Shown: piece after piece, positions 23,301 to 36,800 of the stretch
Layout of the letters: every line of letters begins with the position of its first letter
Position numbering within the stretch: the stretch's first letter is position 1
Assembly (NCBI GenBank): GCA_003342895.1
Contig: PTFA01000539.1
Location: 118,648 to 182,647 of the forward strand
Source of the DNA: Casuarius casuarius
Lineage: Eukaryota; Chordata; Aves; Casuariiformes; Casuariidae
Direction of reading: 5' to 3'
Length of the DNA stretch: 64,000 nucleotides
Program-made: the position numbers and the translations under genes
The notes under the pieces: generated by a model
What the model was told of the DNA's origin: nothing
Database searches by the model: none
Seen by the model: only the letters and a program-made list of their open reading frames with translations

Positions 23301-26300
23301 GCTGTCAGAGATACTCTTGGCACTCTTGCGCCATTGCTGACCTGTTCTCCTTGCCTGGCTGTGACTGCACAACTATACTAGGCTCAGAGTGCACCCACCT
23401 TGGGGTGCCCACCTGGTGTCCAGAGCTTCAGCTCAGCAGAGTGCTGTGAAATCCCCCACCTTGAACTAGGGCTGTGCCTGCTGTGCTTGCCTGCCTCTTG
23501 ACCGCACTGCTTAACACAAAATTAGACTGTGCTCATCAGCTATAAAAGGCCTTCGTTAGCAGCAGCTACAGTGTTGCAACCTGTGAGAGCATCTAAGCAA
23601 AAGGTTTGGTAGACAAAGTACAAAAGGACAACCAAATCATGCCAGTGTTTCACAAGGATGTGGGTACTCAAACACCTGGACTGTATTTCTCCTAGACAAA
23701 TTATCACTTCATTGGGCTTTTTGGCTTCCCACCGTAAGAACAAAACCTGCATGCCTTCCCCAAGACAGGAAAGCCTTACTTGCACTCTTCTCCCCAACAA
23801 TAATCTCCTTCCTGCTGTCCATTAGTCTCTTAATGTGCCAGACCTCTTCCACCATCTTCCATCACTGCATCCAACTCTGGCCAGCGATGGTGGCCCTCAC
23901 CTCTCATGTCCGTAGCATTCCTCCATGTGCGGATTTGGCCACTTGTAATTTCAACTGTGTTGGTATCAGCAACTTTGACCCCATGTTAAAAATACGTACA
24001 AGTGCTCATTTTCTATATACCCACTGCAGCTCAATTCCTGCACTTTATCAGGATCAGTTAGTTAAATGGCAAAATTACTGGGGAAATGCGTACCCAGAAG
24101 TCAGTTAGCTGGACACTTGGTGGAGCCAAGGCAGTGTTGGGCCTGTGTGGCGCTGGCTCTTTCTGTGCTCGCTGCCAGGCCTACGGAGAGTCAAGCGGGC
24201 TTTCTCCAGTGTTTCTTTAAACACTCTGGGGAGATCAAGCATGCCTCAGCTCACCAGCTAACCTTGTCACGTGGCACAGTGCATCTCACCAAATGTGGAC
24301 ATACACAAGTCCATGGGCCCTGATGGGATGCACCCACGAGTGCTGAGGGAGCTGACTGATGTCATTGCAAGGCCACTCTCAATCATCTTTGAAAGGTCAT
24401 GGCGATCAGGAGAGGTATCTGAGGCCTGGAAGAAAGCAAATGTCACTCCAGTCTTCAAAAAGGGCAAGAAGGAGGGAACTACAGGCCAGTCAGCTTCGCC
24501 TTGATCCCTGGAAAGGTGATGGAGCAGCTAATCCTGAATACCATTTCCAAGCATGTGAAGGATAAGGTGATCATGAATAGTCAGCATGGATTCACAAAGG
24601 GGACGTCATGCTTAAGCAACCTGAAAGGCTTCTGTGATGGAATGACAGGCTGGGTAGATGAGGGGAGAGCAGTGGGTGTTGTCTCCCTTGACTTCAGTAA
24701 GGCTTNTGACANTGTNTCCCATAATATCCTCACAGGCAAGGTGATGAAGTGCAGGCTAGATGAGCGGACAGGGAGGTGGACTGAAAGCTGGCTGAATGGC
24801 AGAGCTCAGAGGTTTNTGATCAGTCGTGCAAAGTCTAGTTGGAGGCCTGCAGCTAGCGGTGTCCCCCAGGGGTCAATACTAGATCCAATCCTGTTCGACT
24901 TATGACTTATGATACAATGACCTAGATGAAGGGACAGAGCACNCCCTCAGCAAGTTTGCTGATGACTTGAGACTGGNAGGAGTGGCTGNTACAGCAGAAG
25001 GCTGTGTTGCCATTCAGAGGGACCTTGACAGGCTGGAGACATGGGTGGGGAGGAACCTCATGAAGTTCAACAAAGGCAAGTGCAGAGAGAATGCACCCAG
25101 GGAGAATTAACCCCGTGTACAGCCAGTACAGGCTGGGGCTGACTTGCTGGAGAGCAGCTCTGCTGAGAAGGACCTGGGAGTCCTGGTGGACAAGTTGACC
25201 ATGAGCCAGCAATGTGCTTTTGTGGCCAAGAAGGCCAATGGTTCTGTGATTCTATGGGGAAAGCTGACTGGGTTGTCTGCACCACAGCTGTTTCGGGATG
25301 TGGGATGACTCTGGAGATGATGCCCACACAAGAGCTAAAGCTTCTGGGAGCCCAGGTGTAGGGCAGGTACTCTGAGCCTTCAGCTCCCCAGGCAGCTTTG
25401 CTTTGAGTGGGTAACCATGACGCAGGCTCTTTTCCAGCACTGGCCAGGGCTTTTGTGTGTCCCAATATCACTAAGAGAGGGGCAATCCGTCTCCATCTGT
25501 GCTGGGGTACCGGATGGAACCAGTCAAGCCTCAGCCGAAGATAGCATCTTCATCACAGGACATGGGACAACTTCTTTGGCCACTGTCCTCTCCTGCCTCA
25601 GGATCTGTGTAATTCTCATTTCACATCTCTCCTGGCATAAACTTCTTCAGTTCACTTAATTCAAAGTAATCTAAAATTTCAAGCTCGGGTTTTGAAGTTG
25701 AGTGAAATGTTTAAAAGCCCTGTCTGGGCTGAAACTCTTTCAATCCATCCTCAGGAGTTCCCTGCCTTCATCTAACCTCATCCTGCTTCAGCCTCTGAAG
25801 CCACAGGGCTGTGAGAGAGCAATACTGCTTATCGCAAATATGAGTTCTGCTACCTTTTTAATTCCACCTGCAAGTCCTTATAACATCTTAAACTGGCCTC
25901 AGAAAGATCTCATAATAGATCATGCAGTGCCTCTATAGATGGATCACGCTAGGAAAGCTGACGTGTTCTGCAGCCATTCAGAAACTTGTACAAAATCAGC
26001 TCATGGTTGCCCTGACTTGCAAATGCTCCAAAAGCTTGTTGCCTTCCAAAAATCTCCAGCCAACCTTTTCCAACATGTAGCTTTACTTTGCCTTTCCCCA
26101 AACAACAACTGTGCTGGAGGGACAGTGAGTGCATAAGAGCTGCACACGGTCCAGTAGTCCTCCAGCTAATATCTCAGCACCACAGACTTGGCAGCGTTCG
26201 CTTACTAACAGCAGTCATTTGCTCCACTGTGCTCCAGCTAAAAGTTAAAAAAAGGAAAAGGAAAGACAGACATGCCCCTAAAACATTGGCCATGGCCAGT

Positions 26301-29300
26301 GCAGTACCAGTTTTGCAAAGATCAGGCAGCTCTTACAGTATTTTTGCATGCTGCCCTGGAGCCATGAGGCTGGGGGTGCAGGCATCCACTGCAGGAAGGA
26401 CGGCTGGCTGCCTCCTGGGGCAGGGCTGAGGTGGGGAAGGCAGCAGAAAGCCAGCCCCTCTCCAGCCCCATCAGTGCTCCCTGCAGCTCAGCACAGCCTT
26501 GCCACCCCAGTTCCAAATAGCAGGACTCTCACAGAGGATATGTTTGCTGGGTGAGACACCCCGCAGCCCCTGGCTCTACCCGCCCCCTCCAGGGCAGATG
26601 AACAGGTCTTTGCCCTCCATGGGGGAGCCGTGAAGAGGAGGAAGAGTTTCAGGATCTGCCTGGGGTGCCCCTCTGCCATCCTGCTGTGGCAGCATGGCAG
26701 CTCTGCGGGTCGCCCTTGGTGGGCCACACACAACCACCTTCGTCCAGCCTTTGTGGTCTGGATCGCTCAGAGCATCCTATTGGTGTATCATTGCTTGCTC
26801 ATCTCTCACAGGTTTTGACTCTGATATGGTGACACTGGTGCTGTCCATTGGCAGAAGCAAGTCCATTAGGCATGTCTCTTTGGGGAAAAACTTTAACATC
26901 AAATCCAAGTAAGTGCAACCCATGGCACTTGTCCCCAGGCCAGGGAATGCCCTAGCACCAAGTGCTCACCCCATTTCTCTCTCTCCATCTGAGCCCTGGG
27001 CCGGTCGGGAATGCCAGGGATTGCTTCATCTTCCCCCAGAGGCCTGCCTGCTCTACTGTACCAGGGACTCATGGGGGGAATTGTCACCTGCTCCTGACCC
27101 AGTCCTTGCTGGAGTGCAGGCATCACAGACACAGGTTTCAGCCTCTTGAAATGTGGGCAGGAGGCTGACAGGTGTCTGGTGGCTTTGGACAAAGGTGGGA
27201 GGATTGAGCTTTGCCAGCTGTCCATGCTGCTCTGGGGGAAGAGGTGCTGGGATGCATGTATAACTATCTGCCTCTCCTGCAGAGATGGGCTGTTGGATGT
27301 CCTGCACCGCATTGTCCAGATCACCCAAGAAGATGACTGTGTAAGTATCTCCTGCTTGACCAGAGGCCCTTACCTGCCCCAGCCATCCCACCTGTGCCCT
27401 GCCTCTCATCAGCCGCCGTGACTCCTGGGCTCTGTGCAGACTCTGCTCCAGGGATGCCGTCCAGCTCAGCATGACAGACACATCTCTCCCTCCTTTTCCC
27501 CCTTCCAGACTCTCCAGTCCCTGTCAGTGGCTGAGTCGCGCCTCAAGCTGGGAACCAACGTCCTGCTCAGTGCCCTGGGCAGTAACACCAGCCTCATTGC
27601 TCTTGACATCAGTGGCAACGCCATGGGAGACACTGGTGCCAAGATGCTAGCCAAAGCCCTGCAAATCAACACGAAGCTCAGGTAGCACGGGGCCACACGC
27701 GCGTCCCTCTGTGGGCATCCTTCCCACATTGTGCTGGGTAGTCTCGACACGACAGTCCTCGTTGCGATGCTGATGCCACTGAAGGAGGCTTATCGCGGCT
27801 CCTTGTAACCACAGATGCAACCCTGGCCATTCCCAGTGAGCAGCTGGATGCTGTGACCGTATCTCACTCTCGTGCCAGCCAGCTGCTGGTGCTGACACAT
27901 GATACATAAAGGGCAAGAGAGTAGTTAAATCTCTTGCCCTGTATGGCAGCTCCACACCAGCACTTGCCAGCTCTTTTCCAGGCTCCCATGCAGCCCAGGA
28001 TGCTGGAGCTGGAGCCTTCTGGTCACTGCTCATCCATGCTTTGTCATCAGTGCCGCAGGCAGAGATGGCAGAGAACTGTTTCCAGTCCCTAAAATATCTT
28101 TTTTTTAAAAAAAACAAATTCTGCCTGAAAAGGAAAGGCAGGGGTTTATGCAGGGAACAGAGAGTTGGGAAATGTCTCCCAGCTGGAGACGTTCCTCTGT
28201 TGGACCTCTACCCCTGCCAGCAGAGTGATGCTTGTCTGAGTAAGGCCGTCCTGCCCTGCACTCCCTCCAGACATCCAGCTATTTTGCAGCCCTCTGCAAG
28301 GGAGAAGTTTAGCTTTTGAATCATGAAGTTAAGATTTTTAACCCCATTTCCCTGCCTCCTGGTGTGTGGGGTCAGCTTGGCTGAGGCTTCCTGGCACTCA
28401 GCAGAACAGGCATGGCTTGGCACGGCCCCACCGGTTCCTGGCAGCCAGACACCCTCCATGCCAGCTATCAGTCCCTGCCTGGGAAGCAGCTGGGTGTCCC
28501 TCTTGGTGAGCTGACATGGGCTGCTGTGTTGGTCTGGAGAGGGCTCACTCTTGTCATCTTTGCAGGACTGTGGTTTGGGACAGGAACAACACAACTGGCC
28601 ACGGACTCCTGGAGGTGGCTCAAGCCTTGGAGAGGTATAGAAGGGGTGTCTTGGCTGTCCTGCCCTGCTATCGCCATGCATAAGAGGCTCTAGCACCAGG
28701 ATATCACCATCTCTAGGCCCTCTTCCCACCAAATGCAGCAAGTGCATCTCACACAGAGCCAGTGGGTTAGAAACAGGGCCTGGGGTAGTTTCCACACAGT
28801 GGGGTCCTTACATGGCGCTGCTCTTGCAGCCTTCAAAGCAACCCACAACCCACTTGTTGACATCATCTTCATTAATGATCTCTGTTGCTGCAGAGCCCCA
28901 GGGCTGGCTGTGGGCCGCATTTCCCCCTTCCAGCACCATGCGTCACTTAAGAGGATGGAGGGACAAGTTTTACAGCCAGAGGGAAAAGTGTTGCTCTTAA
29001 GCTGTGGTACCCACAAGAGCTGAGAGCCTGCATCAGGAGTGCCGGGGCTCTGTATCCCAACCCAGCACAGAGTTTCATCACGCTGAACCATACCAAAGTC
29101 AGCCCATGGTGAGCACAGTGTGATCTGTTCAGGCGTAGGTTGTTTTTTGTGGGGACCTGGCACTCCACTCTCTCCTGCCCACAAAAGGTGGAAAAAGGTT
29201 GTTCACCTACTGAGACCACTGTGGTTTCTGATATATGGCCATGCAGATGCACAGAGAGGCCAACACTGTATGGGCTCCAGTGGTTTGAGCCAGAGAGCTT

Positions 29301-30774
29301 CAGTCAGAGTGGCCAGAGAATGCAGATGGGTGGCCACCATGACCCTGCGGGGGTTTGCTCATCTGCTCGAGCCCAGTCATCCCCACAAGCCCGGGAAGCT
29401 ACATTATGTCAGCAGGGAAATGCTTTCCCCATGCTCGTGTTTCATGGTGGAGATAAAACCACGAAACTGATGTGCCAGGGTCTCTGCCGCTGCGAGGCAG
29501 GAGATGCCATGTAGATGCTTGCCTGCAGTAAAGGGGCTGGCAGTGCCACCGTCCTACTGCTCACCTGCACCGTTGCCTCACAGGAACTACACGCTCAAGT
29601 CTATGCCGCTGCCAATGAACGATGTGGTGCAGGCGTATCGGAGCAACCCTGAGAAAACAGAGGAGGCGGTGCACAAGGTGGGGCTGGGGGCTGGGGGAGC
29701 CGGGCTGGGATGCCCAAGATATCTCCTCATGGGGCTATTTACACGCTGCAGATCCAGTCCTGCCTGACAAGGAACCAAATGCGGCGCACGTTGCCCACAC
29801 AAACCTTCCGGCTGCAGCAGGGCATCTTGACCACCTCTTCTGAACAGGTGAGTACCTGGAAACGCCGTGTCCGGGTGTACAGCCACTGCTCTGCTCCAGC
29901 ACGAGTAATCTTGCCTAGTGCAGCACATCAAAGCAGACCTCTGGCCAGCTTATGCTGACTCTTGCAAGCAGCATAGACCCCTTTTCACTTTTTCTGAGCC
30001 CAGTTCAGAGAGAGCAGGGCTGGGCAGGAGGGAATGGGGCTGAGATACCCAGAGAGCAATCCCGGCTTCATCCCTGTGCTTCACGCAGCTTCGGTGCTGA
30101 GATATCTCACTGCTCATCCCCACCCCCACCCCCCCCACTCCCCGCACACAATATGCTGCCATCTTCATGTTGTGCTCCACACATGCTTGCAAGAAAATCC
30201 CTGCTGTCCAGCATCCCTGGTCACTAGGCAGCGAAGACCTTGTGGAGGATTACCTGCATGTGCTCCCACTGCCCAGCTGGGCAGCATCCATGTGTCCTTC
30301 TCCTGGGAAATCACGGAAAGGACAGAGACTCACAGCGCTGCTCAGGCATCGGTGCATGACAGCATCTCCTCTGTGCTCCAGATGGTGAACGAAATCTGCC
30401 TCAGCGTGCAGAAGCATGTTGACATCCTGAGCTCCTGCCTGGGCAGGGAGGTGGAGGCCAACATCCTCTTTGCAGAGGAAGCCATCAAGAATGCTAACCT
30501 GTCTGTCAGTGTAAGTCTGCCGCACTCCAGGAAAACTGGGGTTGCCTTCCCTCTGCCTTACCTTCCTGTTGTGGGGGAAAAAAAGGGTCAACTCACCGGG
30601 CTTAAATCCAAGATCAAAGCAGTCTATTGATTTATTAATGACATATTTAACTAGCAAGCAGTGAATTTTCAAGATCAGTATCATCAATGCAACAGAAATA
30701 CATCACATTATGCTTTTAAAAACAGCTGCAAATTTCTGAACCCCCCTTTATAACAAATCCAAAAGTGTTCTAAT

Positions 30775-30807
<33 letters not shown>

Positions 30808-33800
30808 TACACACAGTTGTGTGCACAGCCCCCCGCGAACTGTGAGTTACAAGTGCACCCCCCTATTCAGGAAGGAGATTCCACTGCTTGCACCACCCTC
30901 CTTTGGGAGCTGTGGATTCTCTGGCTTTGGGCCCACCCATGCTGCTCCTTACAATCTGCTGATGCCCACACTGGTGATAAAACTCTCCATGTTCCCCAGG
31001 GAGTCCCTCCTTGGGGATCCCCATACCCTCAGCCCCATTGGCCGGATGCAGCCTCCCACAGCGTGGTGGGGAGAATGTTCCACCAGGCCGTGATGTTGGT
31101 GGGGCCCCTCCTGGCAGTGTTAGACGCCATTGGACTGCTGCTGTTCCCACTTCTCTCTCCCAATTACACATTTTCCTTCTTCTTCTATACTTCTTTTCAA
31201 GCTGCCACCTTTTTTTTTTTCCTCTCAAGTGTCTTGGCAACTCCCTGGTTACTGTTTAATCCAGCTGATGGGCATCTTCCTCCTTAGTGTTGTCACTTAC
31301 CATCTCATCAGCTGGTGTTGCAGGGGAGAGGTATGACTCCCTCCACACACCTGAGTCTGTGCCCCCAACCCAAGTCTGGCACTATGTCCTTGTCCCTGTG
31401 TGGCGATTGTCTCTATGTAAGCCAGTGAGGCCAAGAGCCATGGTGCCTTCCTAGCCCCACTGGGTTGTCCCAAGAGACACGCTGCATCTCGCCATCCCGG
31501 CATGAGGGAAAATTTGCACAAACCTATGAGCAGCCTGTGAGAGACTGGAGATTCAGGGAGCTGCTGGGGGGGGGCAGGATTTCCTCGAGGCTGCACCAGA
31601 AAGGATTTGCACTGGGTGTTTTCAGGACAGAACTGCTTCAGATACAGACCATCACAACAGCCTACAGAAACTGGGACCTTACAGGGTGGGGAACGCTACT
31701 GCAGATGGGGAGAGGTGGGCTCTCACCCCTCACTGCCCAGTCTCCTGGTAGCACCTGGAGGCTATACCATGGTGAGGATGCTCTGCAGGGACCTGGTGCT
31801 GTTCTCCAAATCTTGGGGACAAATGGTTGTGCATGGTGAGCACGCATCCCTGCAACAGGGTGAGAAAGAGGTTGCTCATCAGCTTCCTGGGTTAGGGAAG
31901 GCCTCTAGTGAGATTTAACTTAAGAAGACAGTGCTGATGCTGCCGAGGTGCCAGAAGGAATAGGAAAAGATAAGCAGTGACAGAGCAGATTGGCTGGGCA
32001 CAACGAGAGGAGGAGGACCAATGGACTCTGGGGGCAGTGGGCAGGGGCTGGCCAAGGGGGAGAAGAGTGCAGAGAGGCCAGGGAGCCCAATCCCAGCCCA
32101 GTGGGGCTGGCAGATCCCTGGGTGTCCCCAGCTAATGCGAGGAGTGTTTTGCTATAGGGCAGCCATGGACCAGGACTGCACTTGCCATACATGGCCAAGC
32201 AGAATAAAGCTAATTTGCTCTGGGCTGATCCACACTTTCTCTCCTCCCCTTGCAGATTTTGCCTCTGTTGTATGAAGCAGGAAACACCCCGTACCAAAAT
32301 GGCAAGCTGCAGCATAAGATGGAGTGTCTCACAGAGGAAGCGTCTCAGGCCTGCGGCCGGGAAATCCAGGTGGGTGTCTGCGGGGAGCTGCTGCAGCAAG
32401 CAGGGAGCCATCAGTGGCATGAGACACTTGTCAGCCTCAGCCTGAGATGTGATGAAGCCCCAGATGCAGGGACTGCCCTGCCAAAGGGATGCCAGCTGCT
32501 CTGAGCCGGACACTCCGTGTGCTCCAGCAGTGCACATGCTGCGCCCCTTCCATCACCTCCATCACCCATGTCCCCCCCCGTACACAACATCTCCTGAGAC
32601 AAATAGGAAAGCATTTGAATTCTGGTAGAAAAGATGCAGAAAATTCCCTTTTCCTCCCCCTAACTTCTGGGTCTGCCACAGGCAATCATGCAGGCAGTGC
32701 TGGACACAGTGCACAACCTGTGCCCGGCTATGGTCCAGAAGAGAGGAGTCAGGGACCAGCTGGTCAATGCCATGTCAGAGTGCATCTACCTCCAGGACCA
32801 CCTCAACCTCAGTTCCGTCCTGGACCAGATGGTCACCGATGTCTTCAGCAAGCTGAAGTGGGTGACATGACTTTTTTCCTTTTTGCTCAGCTGCACATTT
32901 GAGGGACTGCTGCACTCTCTCTCACGGGGTAGCTCAAGGTCAGAGCCACCCCATGCGGTGTGCTGCCAGGGAGAGTGTGGGGCAGAGGGACCCGGCTGCT
33001 GCATTTACCCAGCTTTGGCTTCATTTCCCAACCTGATCCAGCTCAGACCCACTGCCATAAGTCCCTGGGGAGCTGGGAAGTCCTCAGTGGCAGGGAGTGA
33101 GAGGTGATGTTCATGTAGGCATAGCCTCACTGCTGAGAAAGGGGAGCCCTGAGCATTGGAGAGGAGGTGCTTGGCATCCTCTGTTACTGCCAGGGCATGG
33201 CCAGCACCTGCTCCAGGTCCTGCTCCCTGCATGGGGACCAGGGATGGGTGCACATGTCTGGCTAGCAGGTTGCCCGGGCATGTCCTCCTTGACATGTCTC
33301 CAGCAGCATGGACATCCCCTGGCTGAGCCTCCAGCTCCCCAGCAGGGTTCTGCAAAGAGGATGCACTGCAGGGTCACCTGCGCCTGCTCAGCTCCTGGCA
33401 GAGCCAGGCCCAAGGCTTGGGGGAGCTGTGGCCACCCAGCTCGATCACTCCTTACCCACATGTCTCTCTCTGAAAATGAAGACACCTATGCTGGCCACTC
33501 CGCTTGCTGGGCTGAGACAGGGCTGCTTTATCCGTGCTAGCGCTGACACCCCTCTCTCCGGTCCCAGTGAAATCAAGCTGTCTGTCACAGCGGCTGTGGC
33601 TGACTGCATTGTGGATGCCGTGCTGGGAGACCTGACTGTCGCCCAGTGCAAGCTGGTGAGTGCCAGGGGGTGCCAGCCCCTGTGGGTCATGATGGGGATG
33701 TGGGGTGGGTGTCCGAGTATGCTGGGACTGCCCAGGCACCAGCCAATGCAGTGATTGCAGATTTGCTGTCCGGAAAGCAGGACAATTTCCACTCAGGCTG

Positions 33801-36800
33801 CTTTTCCTCCCAGGTAATCCTCTCCCACAGTGGTCACAGCAGAATGAACCCTGTACAGCTCCTCACCCCCCCAGAGTGAGGTCCAGAAGCTGCCCCTGTC
33901 AGGGAATGTTGGGGGTGGAGGCGGGTGCCAGGAGGAAGGCGGGCAGCAGCCGCCCATGCACCAGGGCTCTCTGGATGGGGCAGGAGCAGGGCAGCTGCAC
34001 CAGGGCATGGCCAGGGCTGGCAGCTGGCTAATCAGGCCTAAATCCGCTCGCAAATCCCAGGCACAGGAAGGGAGCAGAGCGGCACAGCATGCACAGGGCA
34101 GCCGAGTGCACTTCAGCCAAGGGAATGATTTAATGGTTTCCTCATCGTTTTAGGCAGAGAGCCTCCCCAAGCATGGGCTGGACCTCCCGTCGCTGCAGCT
34201 GGAGTCCATTGAAGATGATGCCGCCCTGCCAATGAGGGGCAGAAATCCTCTGGATATCGCTGAGAAAGGCTTCGCTGCGGAGGAGGTAGGGCTCGGCTCC
34301 CTGCTCGGCTGTGCTGTGCTGGTGTCTGGGCTACCAGAGGGGTCAGTGACATCAGGAGCCATCAGGCCTGACAGCAGGCAGTGGCTGGAGGACCCAAGCC
34401 TGCCGCTACATGCTACCCACACTAAAGGCCTTTTATTCGCCCTACCGGCTGAAACCAGTTAGAGAGCTGTACTTAAGACCAGCCTCTCTGGGTTTGAGCA
34501 GGTCTGCACAGCCTCCAGACCTAGCATCCCACACGCAGCACTGGGGAAATGGCCGGAAAAACATTCGCTTCAGCAGGGTCAGCACCTAGGATGGTTTAGT
34601 TAGGTGCTGAAGACGAACTGGACCAAGAAGAGGGGGTGCAGCCCTGGGGATTTAGGGGTGTCAGAGGGGTTACAACAGGCACAGGACCAAGGCTGGCTAG
34701 GTCTGGCTGCCATGGGGAAGGCAGGAGGACACTGCTCACTGCAGCCCGCTTTCCAATGCAAACGTAGCCAGCGTCAAGGCTGTGGGTGGCTCCCAGACAG
34801 TGTTCGCCTGCGGTGGCCTCTGTCTGCCTCCATCCTGCTGGTGGCTGGGCGGCAAGAGCATTGCTGGATTTGTGAGCAGGCTCTTTCTCCTCCTCTCTCT
34901 GCAGTACAAGATGGCTCTACGGAGGAAAAACAAGCATTTCAGGAGCATTCGGCCCACACCAACCGTGAGAAGTAAGGCTGCCGCACAGCTGTCCCTGCTT
35001 CTGCGCCCTGGTTTGGCGTGCATCCATTACGGTCCGGAGCAGCGAGCTGCTTGTGTGCCATCTCCTTACTGTCAGGGTGCCGCAGTGGCAGGGGGCTCAC
35101 AGCTCACACCAGGGGCATATGCCATTCATTTGGGACGTCACTGTGCAGGGCCTCTGCGGCAATGCTACGGACCCTGGGGAGCTGAGAGCAGACTGCCAGT
35201 GCCAGCAGGCCCAGCATCGGGCACTCTGCTGACAGTGGTGTGGGCAAGAGCTGGCCTCTTTTGACCTGGGTTTTGAGCTGGATGGGATCCAGATATGCTG
35301 CTGTCTCAGGAGAGGATGGAAAGTTTATGGATGACTCTGAAGGCTTCAAAGCAGCATGCCTCTAGTAGGGACATCTCACTGCGCTGTGTTGGAGATCACC
35401 CCTGACGACTGAGCGTTGCTGAACCACCCAAAACATCCAGGGGCTGTGATTTAGGCCCTCAGGATCCCAACATGGCGGAGGAAGGTTTGCCTGAGGCTGT
35501 TCCTAGGGCTGCAGATAAACCTGCAGGGAGGCTGCCCAGAGAAAGCAGTGCTGAGTTGTCCCGGGCTTTTCTGCAGCTGGTTTTATCCCACAAAGCCCTG
35601 TGTGCACGGGCTGCCTGGGGACGACTGGGGAGGCCGGAGAAAATGGCCAGCCTTTTGGTGACTTTCCTCTTTTGGGACTTTGGCAGTGATGCTTGTTTGG
35701 CATTGGGATCCCAGGCTTCAGCAGAAGCAGAGCTCATACTAGACCTGCGTGCCCCACATCCAGATATCCCTGTGCCTGCCCTGGATGCAGAGGACCCCTG
35801 ACATCCACTGAGCCTGGCTGCGTCCTCATCCCCCTGCCCAGGTTACATGTAGTTGGTGTAACCAAACAGCCTGGGAAGCCACCTGCCAGGCAGGTGATGG
35901 CTCAGGCGGTGGATGTGAGGTGGGGCTAGTCCCAGATCAAATCCCCGGCTGCACACCGATCTGTCTTCCCAAAATGCTGATGGTTGCCCTCCGTCCGGTG
36001 TGTTGGGGCTCTGCTGTGCTATGTGTGGTACAAAACCAAGCACACCTGTGGTAGCTCACAGTCCTTGCTGCGAGCTGGGCCAGGCCTGGCACAGCCCGTG
36101 CTGCTCTCCCACTGCCTCAGCGTAGGCCTGTGAGGGGTTTGGGGCACATCTTCGGACTTGTCTGCAGGGTACCGCTTGCGTCACTCCCCCGCAGCATCCC
36201 ACGTGCTCAGCCTTGCCAGCTGTGTGCCAAAACCTCCTGGAGACCTTGCTACCTTGCGAGAATAGCAGGATCTGGCCCCAAACGAGCTGCAAAGCTGTTG
36301 CCCAAGGCTGACGCGCAAGCTCTCCCCGCCGTCAGCAGCATTCGCACGAACCGCGGAGCAGCTGCCTGGCTGCCCTCCCTCCCCTTGGCGTGGCGCAGCG
36401 AGCGCGCCGCGCAGCGCCACCGAACCTCCGCATCGCTGCAAGCGGGCTAAGGCTGCCGCGGCGGGGAGGGCTGCGCGGGGGCCGCGCCGGGGCTTAGCCG
36501 AGGCACCGGCCCAGGGCCCATTCGCAGCCTGGGCTTCTCGCCCTCGCAGGTCTCTCGGAGCTGGAGCTGCAGGCAAGCAGGGACGCAAGCGGGCTCCAAG
36601 CGCACCGGGCGCCGCTGTCACTCAGCCCCGCGGCGCCGAAGGCACGCCCTGCCTCCACAAAGGATGCTGAGCCTGCGAGCAGCTTGCTCCCTCGCATGCA
36701 GCCCGCATCCGCCGAATCCCTTATGGACCTACCAACCGAGGGGGAGAAACTGGAGCATTGCACCAAAGCTAGGCCCCGGCCCAACCGCAGGCACAAGCAG

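Larger units (their letters stand above)
16245..28634 (+). other. CARMIL2: CARMIL2 exons 7-22: N-linker and leucine-rich repeats
   Basis: Residues about 155-624. Exons 7-8 encode the conserved linker with [20 protein letters not shown] and [20 protein letters not shown]. Exons 9-22 encode the horseshoe of leucine-rich repeats. Repeat cores include [143 protein letters not shown] and [19 protein letters not shown]. Most exon boundaries fall once per repeat, as in other CARMIL genes. Intron 18 (23137-26811) is the longest in this block and carries a CR1 fragment. Confidence 0.95.

Noticed and set aside
33761..33813. 53-nt segment between CAG and GTAATC in CARMIL2 intron 28 that looks like an exon
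   Set aside because: Its length would shift the frame into exon 29, and exons 28 and 29 already align directly with CARMIL1 without a gap.
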